Shown here: in pieces, positions 24,023 to 38,210 of the stretch
Position numbering within the stretch: position 1 is the stretch's first letter
How the letters are laid out: the number at the start of each line of letters is the position of its first letter
Assembly: GCA_036785705.1 (NCBI GenBank)
Contig: JAWUZG010000014.1
Coordinates: forward strand, 186,001-250,000
DNA: 64,000 nt
From: Acanthornis magna
Taxonomy: Eukaryota > Chordata > Aves > Passeriformes > Acanthizidae
Direction: 5' to 3'
The notes under the pieces: generated by a model
Seen by the model: the letters and a program-made list of their open reading frames with translations, nothing else
What the model was told of the DNA's origin: nothing
The model's database searches: none
Translations under genes and position numbers: made by a program

Positions 24023-25976
24023 GTTCAAGTGCTTCTGAGTTTTTTCTTTAAATGCGTGTGTACTCGTGTGTGTGGTTAGTTTGTGTAAGTGCTGGCACAT
24101 CAAATCAATGCGGGGACGCCCGTAAACTAAGAGTAATTTACTATGAAAGTGTTAAAACATAACTTTTAGATGTTTGATTGAGTATTGTTTTGGATCTTTC
24201 TTGTGTGTGCTTGCTTGACCAAGGCATTTCAGGCAGAGAGGTTGCCTTAGAAATGCAAATTGACACTGCTGATGGGAAGGTGTGTGAATGATATCTCTCC
24301 CTCAAAATCAAGCTCTGCCTAATTGCAGAGAAGGGTGACAAAACTGGTTCTGTTGCAAAATAAAACTAGCTAAGGGAAAATATACCAATTTCCAAAAGGA
24401 GGGGTGAAAGAAGCAAAACCACATCCTTCTCCCCACTCTAGCTTGTGTTATCAATGTGCAAGTTTTAATACCATTAACACCTTTGAATGCTCAAGTGTAT
24501 GCAGATGTAAGACAAGGAACCACTCAAGCCACAGAAGCAAGAAGAACCACTGACTGCCCTTGCAACTGAGATCTGTAAAACAATTAATCCGTTAACACAA
24601 AAATGTTTTTTTGTATTTCCAAAACACTATTACCAACAGTCAGCTATCCTAACAGAACCTTGTAATGATTGTAACAGGTACGGCTTTGGATGCAAAAGGG
24701 TGAGTAAGCAAAAAAAGGGGGGAAGGTGGTACCCTTTAACACATGCACATAAAACAATGGCTAAATCGGACAAAAAATTAAGTATCTTTAAAATAAAAGG
24801 TTTCAAAAGGATAGCTGGCCATTCTAACAAAGTGCTAAGACCAAGTAAATTCTATTGGTGATCGTCACATTTCTAACTGCTGTTGTTACATGCATATTTG
24901 TCTAGCGTTTAGGAATGCTAAGCCCCCACAGAAGGGAAATACTGCCTTCAGAAATCGCTAGAGATCATGGACCGATCTGCCGAGCTTTGAGCTCTACCAC
25001 TGAAAGATGCTTTAAAATTTAAAATAGCAGTTACCATTCATATGAATTCCAGTATGCTTTCCTCTTTCCTTTCTGCTTTGTCTGCTAGAAATCCCACCAA
25101 AGGTGTGGGGAAGGTACCCTGCTAAGTGTTGTTTCCCCATGCTTTGGGGAATTTGGCAGTTGCTTTTGGAGAATGCAGTAGCCTGTTGCTTATTTTTCTA
25201 AGTTGCTAGATCCAGTAGCCAAAAGCAACTCACTGTCTCAAGATGTCTCAGAATGTAGCCAGAGGCTAGCTGCATTGTCCGCAATGGCTACAATGGCCCT
25301 GCAGCCACAGCCTTGATAGTAACTGAGGCCCCAGGGTTAATGATAAAAAGATATCTAATTGTTAAAGTTTCACACTAAGTAGGAGCTTTGTTGACTGAAA
25401 AAAAAAAAAAAAAAAAAGTCCAGGTGGATAACCAATGCTCGGTTATTACAGTATGATGAATCTGGTTTAGTAGAACAAGAGAATTTAGAATTAAGAAATA
25501 AGGGGAGTTTTGACCCAGCCTCCTGTTTAAGGGGCCAGGGAGAGTGGGGGCTGGGCAGAAACCCATGACAGCATTCAGCTGATAGATCTCCAAAGCCAGG
25601 CTAAGGAAGATTTTGCAGGGCACTACCTGGCCTGGGGGATAGAATGTGTTTGTTAGTGAGTCTTCAAGAGTGATAGAAGAAAAACAATTTGAAAAATACA
25701 GTATCATTAATAAGAAAAAAGTAAAAAGAAGGGGGAGGTTGCCACCCACATAGTCAGCTCAAACAGCAGAGCTGTATGTGCTCCTAAGAGCCTGAAAACT
25801 ATATCGGGGCAGGACAATGATCATGTCCAAAATATTAAGGCCACAGGGAAAACAAAAATGCCCACTTTTTAAGTCCCTTAAAGTTTATAGGATGTTAAAA
25901 TTCCAAAGAAATCAAAACAAGCTTCCCCAGTGGTTATTAAACTGCTGGAAGGGGCACAGCCAGTGTCAGTGAAGTT
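24023..25976 (+). other. Decayed internal proviral sequence, copy 2
   Basis: Counterpart of 5,778-7,742. No long credible frame. An A run lies at about 25,399-25,417. Confidence 0.6.
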
Positions 25977-27297
25977 TTAAACGTAAAAGATGCTTTCTTT
26001 TGTCTGCCATTAGCTAAAAGCAGTCAGGAAATTTTTAAAAACCCCAAAACAGGGAGAAAAAGCCAATTTACATGGACTGTATTGCCACAAGGATCCAAAA
26101 ATAGCCCCACGATGTTTAGAGATCAAGGAGTTAAAAAAACTAGAAGACTGGACACCACCACTTGAAGAAAGTACACTTCTGCAGTATGTTGATGACCTAC
26201 CCGTGAAGACTGTAAGTCTTTTAAATTTTCTGGGACTAAGTCAATATAAAGTCTCTCCTAAAAAGTTCAGTTAGCCCTCCAGTGAGTTCCATTTCTGGGA
26301 TATGAACTAGCAGGGGAGAGAGAGAGCCTTGGGAGACAGTAAGAAGGAGGCAGTTTGTCACTAAACCTTTTCTGTTGTTCTCACATGAGAAGCAAAGACT
26401 GACACTGGGACTTTTGGCACAGAAGCTGGGACCCTACAAAAGGCCAGTGGCTTATTTCTCCAAGCAATTGGATGTGGTCAGCCGAAGATGGCCTGCCTGC
26501 CTGCGTGCAGTGGCAGCTGTGCTCATACAGTGTCAGCAGTGCTCATGCAGAAAGGAAATCACTGGTTAGCCCCATCTTGCTTTCTCAAATATCAAGCTGT
26601 CCTAGCAGAATCGGAGGATGTGAGTATCCAAATAAGCAACATCTTAATCCAGCAGCTTACCTCCAGGGCAGAGTTACTGAGGAGCCTGTACAGCATGACT
26701 GCGTTGACTCCAGCTAAAGGACTCTCTGCTGGAAAATGTGAAAAACTGGTACACTGATGGAAGCAGTTATGTCAAAAATGGTAAGCGCCTTGCTGGGTAT
26801 GCAATTACAACCACAGATGCTGTCATTGAGGCAAAACCGTTACCTGTGGGGACATCTGCTCACAAGGCTGAGATAATAGCCCTAACTCGAGCCCTGGCAT
26901 CAGCCAAAGGAAAGCCTGTCAACATTTGGACTGATTCAAGGCATGTTTTTGGGGTTGTACACACTCACGGAGCTATTTGGAAAGAGAGGGGTTTATTAAA
27001 CTCACAGAAGAAAGAAATCAGCAAGCTACTGAAATCTTACAGTTGCTGGAAGCAGTGCTAAAACCTTCAAAAGTGGCTATAATGCACTGTAAAAAGCACT
27101 CCCAGGGTAACACCATCCCTGAACTGGGAAATGCTATGGCAGACAAAACAGCAAAGGCAGTGGCTGGTGGGGTTCAAATTCAAGCCCTAGCTTTAATCCC
27201 TTCTAGCATCCTTATAGGTAAGAAACCCCCACCATACAACACTAATGATTTAAATTACAAACAAGAAGAGAAGGGACAAGTAAGAACAGATAGATAG
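25977..27297 (+). pseudogene. pol: pol remnant, copy 2
   Basis: Same broken RT and RNase H as 7,743-9,062. Y-V-D-D lies at 26,185-26,196. The RNase H frame at 26,738-27,061 is longer than in copy 1: it passes through V-F-G-V-V-H-T-H-G-A-I-W-K-E-R-G-L-L, where copy 1 is disrupted, and later goes out of frame. RNase H acidic residues in YTDGSSY and NIWTDSRH remain. Non-functional overall. Confidence 0.85.
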
Positions 27298-27419
27298 GCT
27301 AGAATAAAATATCTCATAATCATAAAATTATTTATCCAAAGTGAACATTGCATTAGATCACCTCAAATGACATTTCTTAAGAGTTTAAAAAGGTATAGGA
27401 CAAACTTACAGCACGGTTA

Positions 27420-27608
27420 TCCAGGCTTAAACAATTGTTTGTAATAGTCATTTGTATTACTGCATTGTTATTTACTGTCTGTATTAGTAGTTATTGTTGT
27501 ATGATATTATGTACTTGGAATCGCCATGGTTATGCTCAATGGCAAAAGTATAAACTTAGAAGTAAGCTAAAGAAAGATACTAACTTTCGCGACATACAAG
27601 ATTTGTAA
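27420..27608 (+). pseudogene. env: env transmembrane anchor and tail remnant, copy 2
   Basis: Same hydrophobic span and charged tail as 9,180-9,382, ending at TAA 27,606-27,608. Twelve bases just upstream are deleted relative to copy 1. Confidence 0.55.
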
Positions 27609-27642
27609 AGTATTACAAATGACCAAGAAAAAAAGGGGGGAT

Positions 27643-28144
27643 TGAGAAACGGGTAGTCCATAGGTAACTCAAGTTAACTATTGAGAGACAGAATATGTAA
27701 ATTCTAAAACCTAGGAAAACAGAATTCCCTTAATCTTCTCAAGATAAGAGGGACAAGAATCTGTTTGAGGCCATCACAGAAACCACTCAATCATCCCACC
27801 AAGGACTGCACACGCTCCAGAGAGAAAGGTGAAAAGTACATTGTGATGAAGACTACAGAACTTCATCAGGAAAAGACCCCCAAAGACCACCAGGGCACAC
27901 AGCGCATGCATGGCACACATGCTAATGATACTACTGATTTCTGAGAAATTATTTGTATAACCACTCCTATCCCAGGGAATGTGATGAATATTCATGAATG
28001 TTACCCATAACATGGTATGCTGGAAGAGCCGGGGTGTGTATGTTTGGAGGAGCGATCGCCCACACCCGGCGCGCCGAATAAAGCAAATACTCACTTCTCT
28101 GACTTTGTCTCTGAAGTGTCTCTGGGCCTGCTGGGGGCGAATCA
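27643..28144 (+). repeat. 3' LTR of provirus copy 2
   Basis: 502 bp, preceded by the polypurine tract and followed by GCAT and MHC flank. AATAAA near 28,077. Confidence 0.88.
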
Positions 28145-30091
<1,947 letters not shown>

Positions 30092-30501
30092 TCCTTTTTT
30101 TTTTTTTGCCTGAATTTTCTTTTGATTCTCTTTCATTTATTCAAAACACACAAAACTGGGATAAAAATTAACAAGTTGATCAAAGACATCTAAAGCCTCC
30201 CTCTTTACTAGTGTTCGGGGTCAATCTGGGATTTAGAGAAATATTTGGGAGTGTTTGGGGGCTTTGGGGGTATTTGGTGTAGTTTTCTCCATTGCTTTGC
30301 ACTCCTAAATACAAGAGGGATCAATCTGTTACTTCAAAACCACTCAGTGCCACTGAAACCTACTCAATGCCAGCTCAAAATTCCTGGATTCCACAGCCCC
30401 TGAGGGTGGAATGGGGTTGGAAGGGGATGTGGTGAAGTGCGATGCAGATGAGGAGGGGTGAGATGGGCATGGGGTGGGGCAGGATGGTTGGGATGGTACT
30501 A

Positions 30502-31139
30502 TGAATGAATTCACAAGCTGAAATTTTAGCAACATCATCTGGAACATTTATTTATAGAGCAAAGGCAAAACCAGCTGGACACTTAGCAGTTTTGCCAGAG
30601 GCACAATCCATTCATTTTACTGTGAACTTAAGTACTTTCTTTAGTTGTTACATATTCATTAAGCCTAGAAGGAAATTTACACTTCACCCAACTCCCCCCC
30701 TCCGATCCTTGCCCCCTTCTGCTAGCGCGGCGCCTGTCTTGGAGTCTCAGACCCTCTGGATTGCCTCAGAACTGAAGGCAGAAATCCTCCCATGGATGTT
30801 TCCTGAGTTCCAACTTAATTTGTAGGTGGCAGTTCCTTTGGGAGGTGTGAGTCAAGGTAACAGACTTCCTGGGATGCCTGTGGTTATCTTCTTTGTTTCT
30901 TTAACATGTCTTGATCTCTGGCCCTGTGTTTTATCAACTTAAAACACATTTATTACCATGTATTTATTACTACATTTTCTAACATATTACAACTATTTTG
31001 AAGTTACAATTCACCCCAACCTTGTTTCTACTTAATTATATTTTATTTTAACACTATTTTTTACACAGTACATTATCATTTGTGAATTTTAAATTCATAT
31101 ATGCGCAAGCCAGCGTTTATCATTCACTCATTTATCACA
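30502..31139 (-). repeat. Solo-LTR-like element, ERVK type, copy 2
   Basis: Counterpart of 12,277-12,915, with the same termini on the minus strand. Confidence 0.5.
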
Positions 31140-32429
31140 AGGGGGTTTGGGAGGGGTGGAATGGGGGAAATAGGGTTTGGGAAGGGGTCCTTGAAGTCCA
31201 AGAGGGGTGGGATGGGTTGGGGTGTGGATTGGGAGAGTGGGCCAGGGTCTGGAATGAGACAGCCGAAGGCTGGAGATGATGGAGGGAGGGGGAACTTGTT
31301 CCTGAGTCAGTTTTTGGGTGTTCCACATTCCTGAAGGGGTTTTGGGGCAGCCCGCATTTTGGAGGCGGTTTTGGGGTACTCCCCAGTTCTTGGGGGTTCA
31401 TGTGAGCAGCTCCATGGAGCTCCATTGCTGGGGTGGTTGCCCTGGACACGAGCTCTGAGCTGTACCCAGAGTCTGTTGCCTCAGTGCTGGAGAGCAGAGA
31501 AATGATGGATGGCCCCAAACATCTGGAGAGTGTGTTTGGGGGGACAGGGCAAGTTCTGCGTAGGTGGGGCGGTCACTGCCCCACCCGCAGCCACTGCAGC
31601 CTCTGGTCCAGCCCCAAAGTGGCTGCCAAGCCCCTGGCACCCTGAAAACCCCACCTGTGAGAGGGACCAGAGCAGGTAAAGGCTGTGACACAGGTGTGAC
31701 ACTGACACGTCCCACGGCCCTGGAGCTCACAGCAGCTGAGATGGCGCTGGATCCAAGGCTGGGACTGTGGATCCTTCCATGTTGCTTTAAATTTTGCCAA
31801 GTACCTCATCCTCTAATTTCAAATCTAAAGTTTTGAAAGGAGCTATACAAAGAATTTGGTATTTTGCTGGATTTTGTAGTTCTGTTTAAACTCTGTAACT
31901 TCACAGCTATAAGTTTAACTTTTTTTGCTCAGTTGCTTACCTGTTAGTCTGTAACAGGAAACTGCTTGAGGGCAAAGAGAACCAGGGACTGGGAAGATCA
32001 GTGAAAACTGCACACCTGTGGTCCAGTTACAAGGACCTGCACTCCCCGGAACACTAAATGAAGGAAATAAGAGGAAGTTAGGACAGTGCCTAACTAAAGA
32101 GGAATGCCAGGGCCTCACAGCAATAAGATAAGAGAGCCTTAAGTCAGCACGTGTGACCTGGGCACGCATCAAGAGCCACAACATGGAACTGACCCCCAAA
32201 AGGGGCTGTGGCTCCAGACAATGGACAGTGCATGTGGATGAGGTACGGAGTGGGCAGGACTTTGGGGGGGGAATTCAGAGAGTGTCGTAAAGGATCCAGA
32301 AACTCATGAGAAAACTGCCGAGGTGGTCGTGTGCAAGGCGGGTCCCCCTGGGATAAAGGAATGCTTTCTTAATAGTGTCACACTGTTCAGTCGATCTGTG
32401 TGAATCAGAACGATATTTTATAGACCAGC
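31140..32429. other. Unassigned sequence between LTR-like elements, copy 2
   Basis: Counterpart of 12,916-14,207. No supported gene or RNA. Confidence 0.3.
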
Positions 32430-33348
32430 TGTGTTGGTTTTGCTTAGCCCAGTTTCACTAATGGGTGGGTGGGTGGGCACAAAGATGGCTCCTGTGTGTT
32501 CTGTGTGAATATTCTGCAAGTTTTTACCATGTCCAGCTTAGCTGATCTCTGATGGCTCTGAAGATGATGGACATGCTGCTGGCCATGTCTGGGCCAATTA
32601 GAGATGTTAGTTATGCCTCTGTGATAACATATTTAAGAAGAAATCAAAACAATGTGAGCAGGCGCTTCTTTTCAGCCAGAGAAGGAGGAGGAGGTGGGAA
32701 TATGTGAGAGAAAACAACATGGAGACACCAAGGTCAGTGGAGAAGGTGGGGGAGGAGGTGCTCCAGGTGCCGGAGCTGAAAACCCTCTGCTAGCCATGGT
32801 GAAGACCATGGTGAAGCAGATTGTTGTCCCCCTGCAGCCCATAGAGTCCACGAGGGGCACAGAGATCCACCCACAGCCCATGGGGAGTTGCCCACACCAG
32901 AGCAGGTGGATGCCTGGAGGAAAGTGTGATCCAGTGGGAGTCCCAGAAGAAAGAAAGGCCTTGCTCCTGGGGTGCAACAGCCTGGCCTCAGAGGTCTGCA
33001 GCCTGTGGACGAGGGACTCATGTTGCAGCAGATTCAGGCAGGCTGCTGCTCCTGAGATTTGGACGCACACTAAAGAAGTTCACAGAGGACTGTCTCCCGT
33101 GGAGGGACCCCATGGCAATATAGAGGACTCCTCTCCCTGAGCACCCAAAGAAAACCTCTGTCATGGACTGACAAAACCCCCATACCTTGTCGCCCTGTGC
33201 TGCTGGGGGGAAGGAGGGAAGGGAGTGAGTGGAAAAACAGTGTCTTAAGGAGTTAGTTTTACTTCTCATTTGCCACCTCTGACTCTGTTAAGTTAGCAAT
33301 AAATCACTTTGCAACTTTTAAGTTTCAAAATACTTTGCCCTCAGTACA
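32430..33348 (+). repeat. Solo-LTR-like element, copy 2
   Basis: Counterpart of 14,208-15,126, TGTGTTGGTTTTGC to CTCAGTACA, with TATTTAAG and AATAAA. Confidence 0.45.
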
Positions 33349-35086
33349 TCCTCCCCCAGTTCCTTATCTCAACTCATGAGCCCTTTGTGTGTGTGTGTTA
33401 ACTTTTTTTTCTCTCTCCTCTGCACAGCTGTGGCAGGAGAGAGCGGAGAGCGCAGATGTCGTAGGTGCCTGGCATTTGGCCAGGGTCAAACCATGGCACA
33501 CAGTCAGGCGTCCTGAGGCCATGGCCTTGGTGCCATTGTGAGAGAGAGACTCTGATGGGACACGAGCCCTGGGCTGCAGCTGCCGTCCCTCTCCTCCATG
33601 CAGGTACCTTAAAGACGACTCATGCACGAACTTTGAAATGAAATCCTGGACTTGCTTGGAACAAAGGAAGAAGCAGCAGGTGCTGAAGCACAGCAGGCAG
33701 TTGTGGCACAGGTTCAGGGCTGGAGGGAAGCACTTCGGTGTCTGCTGAGAAGATGGCCTGGTTCACAGGCACAGGCTTTGCTGCTAGAGGATCCTGCTTT
33801 GCTCTTGCTGGAGGCCATTCCCTAGCAGCAGTGCATGGCCTTGCATTTTGCCTGGTCAAGTCTTGTGGACCTTTGGCAACAAGTCTGTCCCGTGTCCCTG
33901 TGACAGCAGAAAAGGGCAGGACACATCTGCTTCCAGCGCTTCTCTGGGCTGCTCTTTCAGGGTGCTGGCACCATCATCTGAGACATAGAACAGCTTCTCC
34001 TCCCAGAGTTATCCCTCCCCCCTGCACTTCCCCAGGTGACTCCCTTGATGTTCACTGGGGAACCTCCCTGTTTGTGGCTGTCCATTGCTGTGCTCAGCAG
34101 GCACCCAGTTGTGTTTGGACAGGAGCTGCCACAGCCACACACGCAGCAATTGGAGCACTGAATAGCAGAGGCTGGGCTGATTCTTTTTTCTCCTGAGTGC
34201 AAGAAAGACAGTCAGGAAAGCCCAAGGAAATGTCATATTGTCTCTGTGGAATCTCTCTGTCCTGTGACACTCAGCAGCTGATGATCTTCTTATGCTCCTG
34301 CTAATCCCTTCCATGAGAAAGAATCAATCCAGGAAGGTGCAACATCATCTGGCAAGATCCCAAGCGTTGCCACCACTTGCTGCAGGTGCTCCTGCCAACA
34401 GCCACCTGCGGGAAGGAGCACAGACACCAATGCACCAACGTTGGCTTTGGCTGCCCTGTGGCAGAGAAGCCCCCCGGGGGCACAGGTCTCTGGGGCAGGA
34501 GATGGCACCGGCACTGCCAGGGCTCGGGGGGTGGCAGGTCTGCTTCGGCAGGGACTGTGCCACACCTGCTGATTTCAGTGCTCCCCGGGCCCCAGGGGTC
34601 AGAGCGGCATTGGTGCCCTGGCCCACACGTTCCTTGTGTTTGTCACAGCCCGTGTTGAGGATGGCCAGCAGCCAGGACTTGTCCCAAGGAGGCTGTGCCA
34701 GCTCCTGTGGAAGGCCCCGTGCCCTTCCCACTGCGGCTCCGTCGGCAGCCGTGGGGGCTCCTTTTGCTGCCCTGAGCCCGCAGAGCTGGGGAGCGTTTGC
34801 TTCTTGTTTGAGCCATTCCTAAGGTTCCTGTCGGGCTGCCTTAGACGCTTGGGGCAACCAACCTGGTTGGGGCAACCAACCTGGGCCACTTTGGGTGGGC
34901 TGGGGGCAGCCCCAGGGCAGGTGGCAGTGTGTGCAAGGGCCCTTTGTGACACACTGCAGCACGGTCACCATGGGATGGAATGGGACAGGGTGTCCAAGGG
35001 CCCTTTGTGACACATCGTGACATAGGTGCTGGCGGTGACACAGCCATGCCACCGTGCTCAGAGCACATGACAGGACAGGATGGGTG
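33349..35086. other. Unassigned; tail of segmental copy 2 and unique sequence
   Basis: Matches 15,127-16,410 up to about 34,643 and is then unique. A tandem of CAACCAACCTGGTTGGGG lies near 34,855-34,885, and two copies of AAGGGCCCTTTGTGACACA lie near 34,936 and 34,997. No gene is supported. Confidence 0.35.
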
Positions 35087-35600
35087 TCCTGGGGTGATGT
35101 AATGATAATCCTGTATCCCATATCGTTTGCATGCCTGCCTAAAAATGTCCTGTAACTTTAACTGTGCTCAGCAGCAGGAGAAGTTCTGCCTACGCGGGAT
35201 GTTTTGAAACTCTCCCCCGCTCGCTGTTCTGGGAGGAAGGGACGTTGTTTAGTCGGGCTGCTGCTGCTGCTGCTGTGACTGCTGCTTTTCTTCCCTCCTC
35301 CCCTGGGATTGCTTCTTCATCGTCTTTTTTTTGGACCCTTTTTTCCTCGGCTTTTTTCGTCGGAGAACCCTGGGAGCCCCAGAGGACGGTGGACAGGAAA
35401 TCCCTGGGGGGGAAAGCCCCGGAAAGGGGTCGCTACGCCTGAGGACACTAAAGTTCATCAACTGTTCATTCGAGTTTGGTGATTCCTTTTCCCCTTTCCC
35501 TTTCCCCTGTGCCTGTGGAGGGGCTGAATAAACAGTTCTTTCCACTTTCCCCGAGCCTCTGCTGTTGTGGGGGAGGGGGTGCCGGAGGCCTTTGCTGTGG
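35087..35600 (+). repeat. Solo-LTR-like element
   Basis: Begins TGTCCTGGGGTGATGTAATG and carries AATAAA at 35,527-35,532 followed by a T/C-rich and then G-rich stretch. It has LTR-like layout and composition typical of passerine ERV LTRs. The right end is uncertain. Confidence 0.45.
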
Positions 35601-36009
35601 GGGGAGGTGTTCTGTTCAGAGCACTTTCCACCCAGGAAAATTGTCTCTAACCCGAGACAATGGGACAGAGCAGTGCCGTGAGGAGCCCCCACACAGCGCA
35701 CTCGTTCCTTGCTGACCCAGAGCCTTTCTGAGGCATTACTCCTGCAGGTGACCTCAAGGCCAGACCACAGGACTTGGTGACCCGTGGCCTTCCCAAGGCT
35801 TCTCTTCTGCAGGTGCCCTCGAGGGCAGACTGCAGGACTTGGTGCCCGGAGCTCTTCTGAGAGCAGGTTGCTTTGCTGGACATTTTCCAGCACATTCCCA
35901 ACTTGAAAGAGAGGGAAGAAGGAAAGGGAAGCGAGTCCCTGACAGAATCAGAGAATGATTGCTGCTGGAAGGGACCCTGCCCATGGGTTACTTGGCTGAA
36001 AGCCAAGTG

Positions 36010-36088
36010 GAGCAAGAGCTTACAATGCTCCAACATCATCCCCCATCACAGGACCCACTTTGGGATGACACCTAGTGACCCACATTGA
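36010..36088 (+). pseudogene. Zinc-finger fragment from a third copy of the unit
   Basis: Reads K-S-L-Q-C-S-N-I-I-P-H-H-R-T-H-F-G before a stop. This is the C-terminal half of the second finger found at 11,830 and 30,050. The following sequence to 36,584 (GGTTGGAAGG, GGATTGGGATTGG) resembles 12,170-12,270, so a third partial copy of the duplicated unit lies here and is cut by the next provirus. Confidence 0.5.
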
Positions 36089-36584
36089 CCCTCTGATCCA
36101 CATTGGGAAGACACCTGAATGGTGGTCCTTTTATTTTGGCCCCAATTTTCTTCTGATTCATCTTTATCCCTTCAAAACACCCAAAACAGGCTTAAAAATA
36201 CAGAAATTGATCTAAGATGTCCAAAATCCTACCATTTCAATAGTATTTGAGGAGGAATTTAACATTTGAGGACATATTCTGGAAGATTTGTGGGTTCTTG
36301 GGGCATTTCAGGCAGTGTTCTTCATCTCTTTGCACTCCAAAAAGCGAGGGGTTGATCTGTCACCACAAAACAACTCAATCCCACTGAAAAACACTCAATC
36401 CTACCTCAAAATGGCTCAATCCCGTATCAAAATGGTTTGTTCCCACCTCCAAAAAACCTCAATCCCACTCCAAAATTACTTGCTTCCACAGCCTCCGGGG
36501 TGAGATTGGGTTGGAAGGAGAGGGAGAAGTGGGATCCAAATTTTAAGTGGTGGGATTGGGATTGGCTGGGGTGGGGTGGATGGG
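36089..36584. other. Third partial copy of the duplicated unit
   Basis: Resembles sequence 3' of the zinc-finger remnant in copies 1 and 2, with a G-rich end. It stops at the 5' LTR of the next provirus. No gene. Confidence 0.45.
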
Positions 36585-37199
36585 TGTTGGGGAAGATGAA
36601 ATAGGAAAGCATTATAAATATGACTACTTGGCAAAAGATGCTGAGAATATGGAAACTATAAGTGAGATTGAAATGAAGACAAACTTTGAGATACCAAACC
36701 CCAGTTACTGAACAACTGGAAAACAATGGTATGGCCACTGAAGGTAATCTCCCTTTTGATTAAACAATCCCCTCTGCTTGCAGACAGGTCCAAGGGTCAG
36801 AGCAGACCCTACCAACTTGGCAGAGGGTCCAAAAAGCAGTTTTTAGAGTTTAAAATATAATGCCTATGGTAATGCAATGACTCTCCTAGGCTGTATGTAA
36901 ATGTTGTAGGACTTGTAGCTTGTTCTAGATTGGTTAGTGAAAATTAGAATATTCAGCACAGAAGATGATTTATTGTATTGTAAACAGCAAACGGTATTCT
37001 TTATTCTATTATTATTCTTCTTCTTTCTTCTCTCTCTCACTTCTCTGACCTGCTCTGAGCTGCGTCTGGCTGCTCTCAGCAGGTCCCCTACACCCATGCC
37101 CTTTCACAATAAACCTCATGCTCTAAGACCTCACTTCAGAGATCTCTCGTCTCCCTCCCGACCGTCCAAAACAAAACCAGGGACCACCAAAATCCTACA
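36585..37199 (+). repeat. 5' LTR
   Basis: 615 bp, TGTTGGGGAAG to AAATCCTACA. AATAAA at 37,108-37,113. Highly similar to 40,809-41,419. The first 120 bp also contain the env-tail reading frame. Confidence 0.9.
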
Positions 37200-37201
37200 G
37201 A

Positions 37202-37219
37202 TGGCGTCCAAACGTGGTT
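37202..37219 (+). other. Putative primer-binding site
   Basis: TGGCGTCCAAACGTGGTT begins two bases after the 5' LTR. The tRNA is not identified with confidence. Confidence 0.5.
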
Positions 37220-37696
37220 GAATGGCCAATCCAGCTTCTTCTGCCTGTATGAGACTTTTCCATGGACGGTAACTAAAAAAGGACCAGTTATAGCCACCTC
37301 AAAGGTGTCGTGAGCATGGCATTCTGCTGCTGAGCAGCGTAAACGCCGGAGCTCTATAATTTTGCCGAGGCACACCTCAAGCACAGCAACCCATTACTGA
37401 GTAACGACCTGCTGGAGCTCTTGGAGGATTTTGCCTGCCTTGCTGTGGAATCCACGGGCACTGAGCACAGGTGAGCGCTGCTAAGCACCGCCAGTACTGG
37501 AGCTCTGAGTGCAGACACACCCACGAGGTCCCGAGCACGAGAAGCCGTTGCCAAGCGATGCCTAAAACCAGAGCTCTCGAGAGGGACCCAAATGCAGAGT
37601 CCTGAGCACGACTGGAGAGCCTGGCCAGACCCCCACGACGGAGCTCTGAGGACCCTGCTTCTGCGGCACCAAGGTGAGCAACACACTGGTCAAACA
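37220..37696 (+). other. Proviral leader
   Basis: Untranslated stretch between primer-binding site and gag. It repeats GGAGCTCT and GAGCAC motifs (for example near 37,349, 37,499 and 37,640), a weak internal repeat that may be related to packaging. That role is inference. Confidence 0.4.
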
Positions 37697-38210
37697 ATGG
37701 GACAGACTCATTCTGCCCATGACAGAGACCTCTATAAGCAACTAAAGCGCCTATGAAGCTCCACTCCAATTACCAAAACAGGAGCTAAAAAACTCTTAGA
37801 ATGGACCTTGATTAATTTCCCAAACGCTGACCACTCTGCTGTCTTTACCAAAGACTTCTGGGACATAGTCGGAAACAAGCTTTTTAATAATATCTGCCGC
37901 CGCGACCTGGCTGCAGCAGAGCTAGTGCCAGCTTGCAGAGCGCTGGTGGAGCTGTTTGCTGCAAAGCCGCCGCCCGTGACACATTCCATGCCGAGCCCCG
38001 CTTCCTTCGCGACTCCGCCTCTTGCCACCGTGAACTGGCAACACGGCACACCCCACACCCCCAGCCGCACCTCGCGCTTCGGTAACCGCAGTTCTGCTAA
38101 GCCCGGCCACCCCACCGTACCCCACGGCCCCTCCCACCCCCGCCATCCCGGTCCCTGCCGTCCCGGCCCCTGCCGTCTCGTTAATCCCTGCTGCCCCCGC
38201 TCACGTAGTT
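37697..38210 (+). pseudogene. gag: gag matrix region
   Basis: ATG at 37,697 opens M-G-Q-T-H-S-A-H-D-R-D-L-Y, a myristoylation-type start. A TGA at 37,754-37,756 breaks it, and the same frame continues with K-K-L-L-E-W-T-L-I-N-F-P-N and K-D-F-W-D-I-V-G. This helical, tryptophan-containing pattern is typical of retroviral matrix. The frame then drifts into proline-rich sequence, where another frame takes over. Confidence 0.75.

Larger units (their letters stand above)
23523..28144 (+). mobile_element. Class I (gamma-like) endogenous provirus, copy 2
   Basis: About 4.6 kb, with LTRs at 23,523-24,022 and 27,643-28,144 and matching GCAT target repeats. The 5' LTR is joined directly to sequence equivalent to 5,778 of copy 1, so the primer-binding site, leader and gag start are deleted. 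The remaining internal part is almost identical to copy 1, with the same pol and env breaks. It cannot be autonomous. Confidence 0.88.
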
